Of a stretch of DNA of 64,000 bases, positions 42,694 to 51,552 are shown piece by piece. The notes under the pieces were generated by a model. That model had not been told where the DNA came from. It made no database searches and saw only the letters and a list, made by a program, of their open reading frames with translations. The translations under genes and the position numbers were made by a program. Source of the DNA: Dyadobacter pollutisoli (GTDB lineage Bacteria; Bacteroidota; Bacteroidia; Cytophagales; Spirosomataceae); contig NZ_CP112998.1 of assembly GCF_026625565.1 (NCBI RefSeq), forward strand, positions 1,738,501 to 1,802,500, read 5' to 3'. Each line of letters opens with the position of its first letter. The first letter of the stretch is position 1.

Positions 42694-45600
42694 GTGCAAT
42701 ACTTCGACGGTCTGGGCAGGCCCTTGCAAAATGTGGCGGTTGGACAAAATCCTTCGGGAGCAGATTTAGTCCAGCCCATTGAATATGATGCCTTTGGACG
42801 GCAGGTGAAACACTATCTTCCCTACCCAGCCGCAGGTAACGGTGCTTTTAAACCCGCCGCACAAGCGGCCCAGGTCGGGTTTTACTCCACCAATTCAGGC
42901 GGTTTGGAACCCACCGACCTGGCCCGGCCGTATTCCGAAACTGGTTTCGAACTTTCTGCATTGAACCGTCCCCAGGCTGAAAGGGCTCCCGGCAACAAAA
43001 GCGCCTCTGCAAACATCAGTTACGGTACCAACATTGCCGGCGAAGTAAAACGCTACGATTATGTGCCCAATGTCAATATCCTGCTCACCGTCAGCAGCCA
43101 GGGTGAATACGCGGCAGGAAAGCTGTACCGGGTTCAGGCTATTGATGAAAACGGTAAGACTACCATCGAGTTCACCGACTTACAGGGAAGGCTTGTCTGC
43201 CGGAAGGTGGCCGCTTCCGCCAATGAAATACTGGCTACCTATTATGTCTACGATGATTATGGCCAGCTCCGTGCCGTCTTGCAGCCCCAGTACCAGGACA
43301 ATGACACCACCGCTGACTACGCTTTCCTGTATGAGTATGACAACCGTGGACGCGTGGTAGTGAAGAAAATAGCTGGTGCAGACCTTGTAAATCTGGTCTA
43401 CGATAATTTTGACAGGCAGGTACTCTCCCAGGATGCCGCCCAACTCGCCCGCAGCGTCTGGGAATTTACCAAATACGATGCATTGAACCGTGCAATACTG
43501 ACTGGCGAGATCGCTTCTGCATCCAGCCGCGCTGTGTGGCAGACCAGTATCAATGCCAACCAGGTGCACCATGAAGACAAGGCTGCCGGAGGGATTGGTT
43601 ATACGCTTGGCAATACACTTCCCAATATCGCCGAGGCCAATGTACTGGTAGTCAACTATTATGACGATTACTCTTTCCCAAAACCAGCTAACCTGGGCTA
43701 TGCCAATACTTACAGCGTTAATGCATTAAACTCCGCCAAGGGCCTGCAAACTGGAAGCCGGACGCGGATGCTGGCAGGTGCCAATCAGTGGCTGACCAGC
43801 GCAACCTACTATGATGCTGAGTACCGGCCTGTCCAGACAGTCAGGGAACTTCACGATCTCGGTGCTGGCGCCATTGAGCGGGTTTCAATGCAATACAAAT
43901 ACGACCTCGCGCCTGTCATTGCCCAGGAAAAGACCGAGCAGGTCATTGCTACCGGTACCAATTTACATCTGAAAACTTACGAGTATGATCATTCCGATCG
44001 GCTTTTGAGTGTGAAGGAAAAAGTCATTAATGGCAGTAAATCCAGGGAAGCAGTCACCCTTGCCCAGCGTTACAATGCATTGGGGCAATTGCAGCAAAAG
44101 TGGTTTCATTCCGAGGACGGTACCTATTTCCGCAGAAGGACCACCTACACCCATAACATCCGTGGCTGGCTGACGCAAGGCCAGACTTTTTACAAAACCA
44201 AAGAAAATGAGCCGGACTCTTCATTTTACAACTTTTCACTCAGCTATGCCAACGGGAACAACTATACCAATGGCAACATTAGCCAAATGCAATGGAGTGG
44301 GAAAGCTGAAAACAGTTTCATAAAAGGGCTGACTTTCATCTACGACAGCGCCAACCGTATGTTGGGTTCAACAGGTTTGAACAATTACAAAGAAACCGAA
44401 AGCGGGATCAGTTATGACAAGAATGGCAATATCAAGACATTGATTCGAAGTGGAGTGGTATTGGATAATTTGAGTTATGCTTACCTCGGCAATCGGCTTT
44501 CGGCTGTCACTGATGGCTCAGGGAGCAACTTGGGCGTGAAGAATGGGGTTAGCAATTATGGTTATGACGGCAATGGCAATATGACCAGCGATAGCAACCG
44601 GGGAGCAGTGCTGACCTACAATTATTTAAACTTGACGAAAACAGTAACGATTGGTGGTAAAACATTAACTTATGACTACGATGCGGCGGGTACAAAGCAT
44701 AAATATGTAGCTGATACATTGACTGCTAAATATGCCGGGGATTTTGAGTATGACCAGAGCAATGTGTTCAAGCGGCTGGCCATTAGTGACGGGCAGGCTG
44801 TTTACCGGAAGGATACCATTCGTTTTGACTATTATCTGAAAGACCATTTGGGGAATGTAAGAGTGGTTTTTGATGAGAAGGGGCGGATTTTGCAGCGGAC
44901 GGATTACTATCCTTTTGGGTTGGAGATTGATCGGAATGCTCCTGTGCAGACGCCTTCGGCGAGGAACAATGTGAATAGGTTTCTGTATAATGGGAAGGAA
45001 TTGCAAGTTGGTACGGGGCTTGTAGATTATGGGGCCAGGATGTATATGCCGGAGATTGGTAGGTGGGGTGTGGTTGATCCGATGGCAGAGTTTTACCAGA
45101 GCCTATCCCCTTATAATTACACGGAAAACGACCCGGTCACAAATATTGATCCTGATGGCATGATGTCATTTAGTGTTAATGGCTCAGATGACGAAATTTT
45201 AAAACGCGGTACACGGTTTGGGAGTATGGACAAGCGGGTAATAGGTGACTGCCCGAGCTGCCCCAAGGACAAAGCGTATGATATTTACCGGGATTCCAAG
45301 GAATTATTTACTTATGATGGGAAAACCGCCAGTGTATACAATAGCAAGGGGGAAATGGCAGAGCGGGCCGCAAGGCCTTCCGAAGCCACCACCATCGGCC
45401 TGCCCTTATGGTATAGCTTGGGTGCCTTCGCCGAAAATGCACCACAAGTAGGCTTGAATGCCCTCAAAGTAGGTGTAACAATACCTTTGATGACGCTGGC
45501 TTTTGTTTTGTCACCGACATCAGTAGGGGAAGGTTCGACGGTAAATCCGCCAACTGTGAACTACAATATACCACCCAAAGTTTTACCTGGATTCCCAGGA

Positions 45601-45789
45601 GCAAAAAGAGATACGCCAAAAGCAGGTAGGGCACGGTGGGTAACACCTGATGGTAAAATATTGGAATGGGATAAGCAACATGGAGACGTAGAAGTTTATG
45701 ACAAAAGGGGCAGACATCAAGGATCAGCTGATCCAAATACTGGTAAAATGATGAAAGATCCCGTCCCAGGCAGAAAAACTCAAAATTAG
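42694..45789 (+). CDS. RHS/YD-repeat polymorphic toxin with colicin E3-like 16S rRNase tip
   Basis: The intact frame of 1031 residues opens at a GTG within the N-terminal domain; the true start is probably 42554 (see the adjoining frameshift entry). The N-terminus (VQYFDGLGRPLQNVAVGQNPSG) is the DUF6443-like opening of Bacteroidota RHS proteins. YD-type repeats follow, then the RHS core end (YNGKELQVGTGLVDYGARMY, IGRWGVVDP, SPYNYTENDPVTNIDPDG) near residue 825. The variable tip of about 200 residues has a hydrophobic segment (VGVTIPLMTLAFVLSP). Its last 65 residues resemble the colicin E3 rRNase: GRARWVTPDGKILEWDKQHG, then DVEVYDKRGRHQGSADPNTG. D993, H996, E1000 and R1027 match the E3 catalytic set (510, 513, 517, 545). 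It likely cleaves 16S rRNA in rival cells. Confidence 0.85.
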   Translation: MQYFDGLGRPLQNVAVGQNPSGADLVQPIEYDAFGRQVKHYLPYPAAGNGAFKPAAQAAQVGFYSTNSGGLEPTDLARPYSETGFELSALNRPQAERAPGNKSASANISYGTNIAGEVKRYDYVPNVNILLTVSSQGEYAAGKLYRVQAIDENGKTTIEFTDLQGRLVCRKVAASANEILATYYVYDDYGQLRAVLQPQYQDNDTTADYAFLYEYDNRGRVVVKKIAGADLVNLVYDNFDRQVLSQDAAQLARSVWEFTKYDALNRAILTGEIASASSRAVWQTSINANQVHHEDKAAGGIGYTLGNTLPNIAEANVLVVNYYDDYSFPKPANLGYANTYSVNALNSAKGLQTGSRTRMLAGANQWLTSATYYDAEYRPVQTVRELHDLGAGAIERVSMQYKYDLAPVIAQEKTEQVIATGTNLHLKTYEYDHSDRLLSVKEKVINGSKSREAVTLAQRYNALGQLQQKWFHSEDGTYFRRRTTYTHNIRGWLTQGQTFYKTKENEPDSSFYNFSLSYANGNNYTNGNISQMQWSGKAENSFIKGLTFIYDSANRMLGSTGLNNYKETESGISYDKNGNIKTLIRSGVVLDNLSYAYLGNRLSAVTDGSGSNLGVKNGVSNYGYDGNGNMTSDSNRGAVLTYNYLNLTKTVTIGGKTLTYDYDAAGTKHKYVADTLTAKYAGDFEYDQSNVFKRLAISDGQAVYRKDTIRFDYYLKDHLGNVRVVFDEKGRILQRTDYYPFGLEIDRNAPVQTPSARNNVNRFLYNGKELQVGTGLVDYGARMYMPEIGRWGVVDPMAEFYQSLSPYNYTENDPVTNIDPDGMMSFSVNGSDDEILKRGTRFGSMDKRVIGDCPSCPKDKAYDIYRDSKELFTYDGKTASVYNSKGEMAERAARPSEATTIGLPLWYSLGAFAENAPQVGLNALKVGVTIPLMTLAFVLSPTSVGEGSTVNPPTVNYNIPPKVLPGFPGAKRDTPKAGRARWVTPDGKILEWDKQHGDVEVYDKRGRHQGSADPNTGKMMKDPVPGRKTQN

Positions 45790-45793
45790 TTTT

Positions 45794-46051
45794 ATGGAAA
45801 AAATAGAAAGGATTATAAGCATTTTTGATAAAAAAAATGGTGGGCTATTATCTGAAATAAATATTGACAACATTCCCTTGCCCGTATTGAAAGATATATT
45901 TATGCCTCCCGATGATGATCATCTAATGATAGATCCCCAAATCATTAAGAAAAAGCACATTAAATCCTTAATTCCGTACTTAGAAAAAAGTATGGTCTTT
46001 GATTTTAAGTCTTTTGTCTATTCTGTTGACTGCTTTAAGATTGATGATTAG
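45794..46051 (+). CDS. Candidate immunity protein 1 for the RHS rRNase
   Basis: An 85-residue acidic cytoplasmic protein starting four bases after the RHS stop. It begins MEKIERIISIFDKKNGGLLS and has an Asp-rich turn (FMPPDDDHLMIDPQ) before a Lys-rich helix. It resembles the next gene product along its whole length (ERIISIFDKKNG with KRVIFVYNKANE; LPVLKDIFMPPDDD with IESLKSIFTPYEDD; VYSVDCF with IYQMECY). Position, small size, acidity and distinctly AT-rich sequence fit an immunity protein that blocks a basic nuclease tip. It is not obviously a classical colicin E3 immunity protein by sequence, so the role is inference. Confidence 0.8.
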   Translation: MEKIERIISIFDKKNGGLLSEINIDNIPLPVLKDIFMPPDDDHLMIDPQIIKKKHIKSLIPYLEKSMVFDFKSFVYSVDCFKIDD

Positions 46052-46060
46052 CTCTCGAAT

Positions 46061-46300
46061 ATGGAAATTAAACGAGTAATTTTTGTCTACAACAAGGCAA
46101 ACGAAGATTTAATCGATGAAATATTAATTGACATACCTATTGAATCTTTAAAATCAATTTTTACCCCTTATGAGGATGACCCTGATTTAATTATGTCGTA
46201 CGACATAACAGAAGAACAGGCATCCCAGTTACAATTATTTAAAAGCGTAGATTTTAACCTTTTGAATAACATTTATCAAATGGAATGTTATCAAGAATAA
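46061..46300 (+). CDS. Candidate immunity protein 2 (paralogue of the preceding gene)
   Basis: A 79-residue acidic protein nine bases after its paralogue. It begins MEIKRVIFVYNKANEDLIDE, then IPIESLKSIFTPYEDDPDLI, and ends LLNNIYQMECYQE. The shared layout is a strand, an Asp/Glu-rich loop, a helix and a short aromatic C-terminal strand. Like its neighbour it is AT-rich compared with the RHS core. Tandem, diverged immunity genes are common behind polymorphic toxins, where the extra copy can protect against related tips of other strains. That purpose is inferred from position. Confidence 0.8.
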   Translation: MEIKRVIFVYNKANEDLIDEILIDIPIESLKSIFTPYEDDPDLIMSYDITEEQASQLQLFKSVDFNLLNNIYQMECYQE

Positions 46301-46332
46301 ACCAAAATACTTTTAATTAATAACATTACTAT

Positions 46333-46358
46333 CAAAGCCCTGGGTGATCGGGGCTTTG
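46333..46358 (+). terminator. Probable intrinsic terminator after the immunity genes
   Basis: CAAAGCCC and GGGCTTTG form an eight-base stem around a ten-base loop, 32 bases after the second immunity gene. The downstream T tract is short, so strength is uncertain. Confidence 0.65.
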
Positions 46359-46372
46359 GCTTTACAACGCTG

Positions 46373-46550
46373 TCACATTTTGATTAAGAACTCTTTAAAA
46401 TTATTGTTGGTAAGCATCTTATCTACGAGCCCGTAGATTCTGTGCCTGTTTTCGTATCCAAGTTTCTAAGTCAGTTTTAATTACCTCGACTATCTGAATA
46501 GTAATCTGGAAGTCCCACAAAATGTCAAATGGAAAGTTTTTACTGATATC
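46373..46550 (-). pseudogene. Decayed coding remnant of unknown family
   Basis: The minus strand reads SKNFPFDILWDFQITIQIVE and VIKTDLE in one frame, then KLGYENRHRIYGLVDKMLTN and NNFKEFLIKM ending in TGA (46373-46375) in the next frame. Upstream the first frame is closed by a TAG (46551-46553). Both pieces look like real protein (hydrophobic pattern, no stops), and together they suggest the C-terminal 60 residues of a gene broken by a frameshift. I do not recognise the family. It lies just beyond the toxin-immunity genes, a place where broken leftovers are common. Confidence 0.4.
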
Positions 46551-46771
46551 CTAATGGCTGCCAGGGTGTATGAGTATTAGTTCGCTTAGGGCGATTACCG
46601 ATACATATGAGATTTACAATAATACTACGCATCAGCGAATTTTGTTTGACGGGATTTTAATTCTCAAGACTTATGACCACAGGGCCGGTTCATACGTCCA
46701 AGTCTCGCTTCCCGGGCTTTGAAGTCAAAATCAAACAAAAAAATTGCTATTTTTATAACAAAATAGCTGTT
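46551..46771. other. Intergenic region before the nucleotidase genes
   Basis: AT-rich leader with no clear gene. The open frame of the next gene reaches back to 46673, but those 33 codons do not look like protein and lack an export signal. I see no further element. Confidence 0.45.
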
Positions 46772-47542
46772 ATGACAACTTCCCGAAAACGCTGGCGAGG
46801 GACGCTGGTGCTGATATTCAGCATTGTGCTGCTTTCCTTTAACTCTTGCCACCGCCATTTGTCTGTCGCCAAAAGTGACTATAAACAGTATAGCATGGAT
46901 ACCCAGCTGACTGTGGATTCTTCGGTGGTGAAGTATTACCTGCCTTACAAAGAAAAAATGCAGGCGGAAATGAACAAAGTGATTGGGCAAACCGAGCAGG
47001 AATTGACCAAACCGTCGACGCCGGAAACATTGATGGGCAATTTCTTTGCCGATGCCATTTTGAAGGAAGGCTTGAAAAAAGATCCTACCATTCAGTTTAC
47101 ATTGTCGACCAAAGGCGGGTTGCGCACCACTTTTCCAAAAGGTAATATCACGGTTTCCAACGTTTTTGAGCTCATGCCATTTGAAAATGAACTGGTTGTG
47201 CTCAAACTCACCGGGCAGAATGTGCAACAGGTGATCGACTTTATCGTGAAAAAAGACGGAGAGCCGGTGTCTGGTATCCGTATGAAAATCAAGGATCACA
47301 AAGCCTTTGACGTTACCATCGGAGGTCAGCCTTTTGATGTTAATAAAACTTATAATTTGCTGACCTATGATTATCTCGCCGATGGAGGGGATGATCTGGA
47401 ATGCCTGAGAAATCCGATTGAAAGAAGGGAAATCAATCAGAAGGTAAGGGAGGCAATTTTGGAAAATATTAGTGATCTGACCAGTCAGGGAAAAAAAATA
47501 AACGCTCAACTCGATGAAAGAATTGTTATCGTCAAAGATTGA
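46772..47542 (+). CDS. 5'-nucleotidase C-terminal domain lipoprotein
   Basis: I start at 46772 (MTTSRKRWRGTLVLIFSIVLLSF), which gives a lipoprotein signal with Cys near residue 26 (SFNSC). The 256-residue product is the substrate-binding C-terminal domain of UshA-type 5'-nucleotidases: TPETLMGNFFADAILK, TLSTKGGLRTTFPKGNITVSNVFELMPFENELVVLKLTG in pieces, and YNLLTYDYLADGGDD at the nucleotide site. It lacks the metallophosphatase domain, which is encoded by the next gene overlapping it by 29 bases. The two products probably assemble into one periplasmic nucleotidase. Confidence 0.88.
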   Translation: MTTSRKRWRGTLVLIFSIVLLSFNSCHRHLSVAKSDYKQYSMDTQLTVDSSVVKYYLPYKEKMQAEMNKVIGQTEQELTKPSTPETLMGNFFADAILKEGLKKDPTIQFTLSTKGGLRTTFPKGNITVSNVFELMPFENELVVLKLTGQNVQQVIDFIVKKDGEPVSGIRMKIKDHKAFDVTIGGQPFDVNKTYNLLTYDYLADGGDDLECLRNPIERREINQKVREAILENISDLTSQGKKINAQLDERIVIVKD

Positions 47543-48467
47543 CAGAAGGGGCTTCCTTCAAAAAAGTGCAGCCGGTGCTGCATTGTTAGCATTGGGTACA
47601 GCGCCATTCGATTCTTTCGGGAAAGATTCGACCGTGCAGCTTACCATCCTGCATACCAATGATGTACACAGCCGCATTGAACCATTTCCGATGGACGGCT
47701 CACGTAACCAGGGGCTCGGCGGTGTTGCGCGGCGGGCTGCATTGGTGAAGAAGATCAGGGCAGAGCAAAAGAATGTGCTTTTACTGGATGCTGGCGACAT
47801 TTTTCAGGGAACGCCTTACTTCAACCTGTATGGTGGCGAAGTTGAAATGACCGTGATGTCGGAAATGGGTTATGACGCTGCTACAATGGGCAACCACGAT
47901 TTTGACAATGGCCTGGCCGGTTTTGCGAAGCAGTTGCCCCACGCCAATTTTCCGTTTCTGGTAAGTAACTACAACTTTGAAAATACCGAACTGAAAGGTA
48001 AGACGCAGCCTTTCAAAATATTTAAAAAGCAAGGCATCAAAATCGGTGTTTTCGGCTTGGGAATTGAGCTTTTCGGGATAGTGAACAAGAAAAACTATGG
48101 TGATACGGTTTACCTGGACCCTATTGCCAAGGCCAATGAAATGGCTTCATTGCTGAAAAACGATTATCATTGCGACCTGGTGATCTGCCTGTCGCATTTG
48201 GGATATAAATACAAGGAAGATAAGGTTTCAGACCAGATTCTGGCCAAGTCTACCCGCAATATTGACCTGATCATTGGAGGCCATACCCATACTTTTATGA
48301 AAGTGCCGGAAGATATCGTGAACCTGGACGGCAAGATCACGACTGTCAACCAGGTTGGTTTTGCAGGTATTAACCTGGGAAGACTGGATTACTTTTTTAA
48401 CCGGGATTCGGGCAAACAAAAGATGCTCGCTTCGGTGTATCCGGTGCACGAATACGGCCTCGTTTAA
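47514..48467 (+). CDS. Tat-exported metallophosphatase (5'-nucleotidase catalytic domain)
   Basis: A 317-residue calcineurin-type phosphoesterase with a twin-arginine signal (KIDRRGFLQKSAAGAALLAL). Metal-site motifs in order: LHTNDVHSRIEP (DxH), LLLDAGDIFQGT (GD), ATMGNHDFDNG (GNHD), VICLSHLGYK and IIGGHTHTFMK (GHTH). This is the N-terminal half of UshA-type enzymes without its C-terminal domain, which lies in the preceding gene. It likely releases phosphate from nucleotides in the periplasm. The stop overlaps that of the convergent antiporter gene through a shared TTAA. Confidence 0.92.
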   Translation: MKELLSSKIDRRGFLQKSAAGAALLALGTAPFDSFGKDSTVQLTILHTNDVHSRIEPFPMDGSRNQGLGGVARRAALVKKIRAEQKNVLLLDAGDIFQGTPYFNLYGGEVEMTVMSEMGYDAATMGNHDFDNGLAGFAKQLPHANFPFLVSNYNFENTELKGKTQPFKIFKKQGIKIGVFGLGIELFGIVNKKNYGDTVYLDPIAKANEMASLLKNDYHCDLVICLSHLGYKYKEDKVSDQILAKSTRNIDLIIGGHTHTFMKVPEDIVNLDGKITTVNQVGFAGINLGRLDYFFNRDSGKQKMLASVYPVHEYGLV

Positions 48468-50095
48468 TACTCTGGCAGCGATCTGTCCATATGCAGGAAT
48501 TGCTGCCGGATTTTTTCTTCTTCCAGGTCCAGCTGAGCCAGGTGCTGTTTAATAACCTCTTCTTCAAAGACTTCCTTCTTATTGAACTTGTGTAGTAGTA
48601 CTCTTTTTCGATCTAATAATTCTTTGGTAATCAGCTGGTATCTGCTGACATAGTCGTGTCCTGCCTGGATCGGATCGGATTCGCGCACATGGTCAAGAAA
48701 TCCAAGGTCACTTTCCAGCTTGTATTTCAAGCTTTGCAAAAGTTCGTTTTTAGGAATTTCCTCTAAGTACTTTTCCTTGATCATGTTCAGGGATTCTTCG
48801 GCCAGTTTTCTTCTGATCAAGATGTCCTGTTCCTGAGACGAAACGGAGTAATCCAGTTCTTGAACATTCATCCACCTGATCACAAATGGCAGGGTAAGGC
48901 CTTGAAATACAAGCGTTACCAGGATCACAACAAATGTGATAAAAAGGATCATATTGCGTTGCGGAAAGGGTTGTCCGCCGTTGATCAGCAAGGGTATTGA
49001 CAAAGCTGATGCAAGCGAAACCACACCGCGCATGCCCGTCCATCCGAAGATAAATGGCATACGGAAGCCAGGCCTGCTATCGGCAGTTTTGATGAACCTG
49101 CTGATCATGACCGTAAAAATTGACGCACCCATTGCACTCACAATCCGGGTAACGATCACCACCAACGAAATGATCAGTCCATACTTGATAGCTTCATATA
49201 GCGAGCTATCTCCCAGGCCGTTCACGATCACCGGAAGTTCGAGGCCGATCAGCATAAAGACAATGCCATTGAGCACAAAACCAATGGTATCCCATACATT
49301 GACGCCCTGAATTCTACTGAGATGGCTTAATATACTATGGCTGTTTTTGGAAAGGAAAAGACCACCCGTCACCACCGCGATCACACCCGAAAAATGGAAT
49401 TCCTCTGCGGCAATGTACATCGTGTAGGGCGCCACGAAAGTAAGAATGGTGTCCATGCTCGGCGTCGTAGGTAGCCAGCGGTGAATGGCATAGAAAACCA
49501 ATGCGATGATCATCCCGGTGGCAAAGCCCATGATGATCACGATAAAAAAACTGGTTACCGCCTGGCTAAATACGAACGTCCCTGAGACAATTGCTGTCAG
49601 CGCAAACCGAAACACGATCAAGCTGGAAGCGTCGTTGAGCAGGCTTTCTCCCTCTACAATGGTGATCAGACGCTTGGTGACCTTAATGTCTTTCAGAATA
49701 GAAGTTGCCGCCACCGCGTCGGGAGGTGAGATGATGCCGCCCAGCAAAAAGCCTAACGGTAACGTGAAGCCCGGTATGATGGAATTGGAAACATAAGCGA
49801 TGACACAGGAAGTAAAGATAACGATCCCGAATGCAAATGATCCGATTACCCTCCTCCATTTCCAGAAATCCTTCCACGAAGTTTGCCACGCCGCTTCGTA
49901 CAGTAGAGGCGGCAGAAAAATCAGGAAAATCAGTTCGGGATTAATGGCCACCGGAGGAAGTCCCGGAACAAAACTCAGGGCAAGTCCGCCCAGTACCAGC
50001 ACAATGGGATATGAAATTTTGATGCGCTGCGCCAGCATGACCAGAAATAGTATAGCGACGATCAGCGAAATGTAAAGGATAATGGCACTATGCAT
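48464..50095 (-). CDS. CPA1-family sodium/proton antiporter
   Basis: A 543-residue inner-membrane antiporter with about 12 hydrophobic segments to residue 410. Family motifs: LIFLIFLPPLLYEAAWQTSW, GGIISPPDAVAATSIL with the Pro-Asp ion site, and TIVEGESLLNDASSLIVFRF with the second acidic pair. WTGMRGVVSLASALSIPLL is the conserved Gly-rich segment with an Arg. A cytoplasmic tail of about 130 residues is helical and charged (HLAQLDLEEEKIRQQFLH) and probably regulatory. It exchanges Na+ or K+ for protons in pH and salt control. Apparently monocistronic. Confidence 0.93.
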   Translation of the reverse strand: MHSAIILYISLIVAILFLVMLAQRIKISYPIVLVLGGLALSFVPGLPPVAINPELIFLIFLPPLLYEAAWQTSWKDFWKWRRVIGSFAFGIVIFTSCVIAYVSNSIIPGFTLPLGFLLGGIISPPDAVAATSILKDIKVTKRLITIVEGESLLNDASSLIVFRFALTAIVSGTFVFSQAVTSFFIVIIMGFATGMIIALVFYAIHRWLPTTPSMDTILTFVAPYTMYIAAEEFHFSGVIAVVTGGLFLSKNSHSILSHLSRIQGVNVWDTIGFVLNGIVFMLIGLELPVIVNGLGDSSLYEAIKYGLIISLVVIVTRIVSAMGASIFTVMISRFIKTADSRPGFRMPFIFGWTGMRGVVSLASALSIPLLINGGQPFPQRNMILFITFVVILVTLVFQGLTLPFVIRWMNVQELDYSVSSQEQDILIRRKLAEESLNMIKEKYLEEIPKNELLQSLKYKLESDLGFLDHVRESDPIQAGHDYVSRYQLITKELLDRKRVLLHKFNKKEVFEEEVIKQHLAQLDLEEEKIRQQFLHMDRSLPEY

Positions 50096-50121
50096 AAAGA
50101 ACGTTCAGGTACAGGCTGGTT

Positions 50122-51447
50122 TTATCGGATGTACAATTTAATACCATTTGTAGATTTAAGTACTATCTGCGGATGCATTCCCACCGGATGCGATGGGTCG
50201 GTTTCGAATGTAAAGCGTTTCACCAGAGCCGCCAGGATCAGCTGCATTTCCATGAGTGCAAACTGCTGACCAATGCAGATCCTGGGCCCGGCACCAAAGG
50301 GCAGATAATTAAATTTGGCTCGATTCTTAACATTTTCGGGGCTAAAATTCGCGGGATTGAATCTCAGCGGATCATTCCAGAGATTAGGGTTACGGTGAAG
50401 CTCAAAAACTGACATAAACACCGAATTTCCCTTCGCCAGCTGGTAGCCTTCCACTTCATGATCCACGGTGGCTTCGCGCGTCATGGTCCACGCGGGTGGG
50501 TACAACCGCAGGCCTTCCTCTACTACCTGCCGCGTGTAAGGCATTTGCATGAGCTGCTCGAATGTAGGGACATCGTCAAAAACCGCTGCCTCTTGTCTGA
50601 TTTGAGCGACTATATCGGGTTGTTTTGCCAGCTCCCAAAGCAGCCAGCTCAGCCCAGTGGCAGAAGTTTCATGACCCGCTGCGAACATCGTGATCGCTTC
50701 ATCGCGGATCTGCTGATCATTCATTTGCTCCCCGGTTTCTTCGTCGATGCTGTCCAGAAGTAGTTGCAACAGGTCATTAGGCCTCTCCCCGGAAATGCGA
50801 CGCTGTTTTATAAATTCAAATACCAGTTTATTGAAATAGGCCAGATCAGTGCGGAACCGTTTGTCTTCGCCATTCACGGCCATCCACGGCAGGCGGTAAG
50901 GTTTTCTGACGCGGGTTACCAGGTAGGTCTGTGTTCTGCTTACCTGCTTGTATATCTGCGCTTTATCCTCCGTATTCATGTTTCCAAAAAGCGTTTTGAG
51001 CGCGATGTCGGAGGTAATGCCCATCATTTTGGCGTCAATATCAACAGCTTCTTTGCCTCTGAAACTTTCCATTTCGTCCAGAAACGATGCAGTGAGCTGG
51101 CCCATTGCGATAAAAAGCTCCTGTAACCTTTCCCGGTGAAAAGCGGGCTGCACGAGCCGGCGCTGCCTGAGCCAGAAATCGCCGTCGCTGGTTACGAGGC
51201 CATTACCCAGTACCGGGCGCAGCATTTTGGCTGAATTTCCTTTTTTGAAATACTTATTGTTTTGCTGCAAAACATGGCGGAAAAAGGCAGGGTCGCGGCT
51301 CACAACGAATTCGCGGAACAACCGTAGCCGGAATGTGTCGCCGCAGGTATCAAAACCCTGCCTTAAAAAATGCAGTGGATCGCCCGCAAATTTAAAGGCG
51401 GCGAGCAAACTGATTTTTCCGATCCTGAATTCTGGAATAGGGCGCAT
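50122..51447 (-). CDS. Cytochrome P450
   Basis: A 441-residue P450 without a membrane anchor. I-helix AGHETSATGLSWLLWELA (oxygen-activating Glu-Thr), K-helix EEGLRLYPP (ExxR), and the haem-Cys loop LPFGAGPRICIGQQFALMEM (Cys near 390) are all intact. The sequence is of the CYP4/CYP102-like bacterial type that often acts on fatty acids or hydrophobic compounds, but the substrate is not readable. No ferredoxin or reductase gene is adjacent. It sits between the antiporter and dps genes, all on the minus strand with separate-looking spacing. Confidence 0.94.
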   Translation of the reverse strand: MRPIPEFRIGKISLLAAFKFAGDPLHFLRQGFDTCGDTFRLRLFREFVVSRDPAFFRHVLQQNNKYFKKGNSAKMLRPVLGNGLVTSDGDFWLRQRRLVQPAFHRERLQELFIAMGQLTASFLDEMESFRGKEAVDIDAKMMGITSDIALKTLFGNMNTEDKAQIYKQVSRTQTYLVTRVRKPYRLPWMAVNGEDKRFRTDLAYFNKLVFEFIKQRRISGERPNDLLQLLLDSIDEETGEQMNDQQIRDEAITMFAAGHETSATGLSWLLWELAKQPDIVAQIRQEAAVFDDVPTFEQLMQMPYTRQVVEEGLRLYPPAWTMTREATVDHEVEGYQLAKGNSVFMSVFELHRNPNLWNDPLRFNPANFSPENVKNRAKFNYLPFGAGPRICIGQQFALMEMQLILAALVKRFTFETDPSHPVGMHPQIVLKSTNGIKLYIR

Positions 51448-51552
51448 TGTTCCGGTTTTTGAGAGAATTTATGCAAATAAGTCATAACGCGCAAAAAAAC
51501 CACCCCGTTTGAGGATGGTTTCTTTCATGAAGTCTCCGATAGTGAATAAACC

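Noticed and set aside
42533..42769. A separate 78-residue gene before the RHS protein
   Set aside because: Only its MKHILYFLLF part is protein-like; beyond the T tract this frame is a shadow of the RHS N-terminus in the adjacent frame.
46664..47509. A 281-residue minus-strand open frame over the nucleotidase C-terminal domain gene
   Set aside because: Composition is rich in Phe, His and Ile with no domain pattern, while the plus strand encodes a clear lipoprotein domain.
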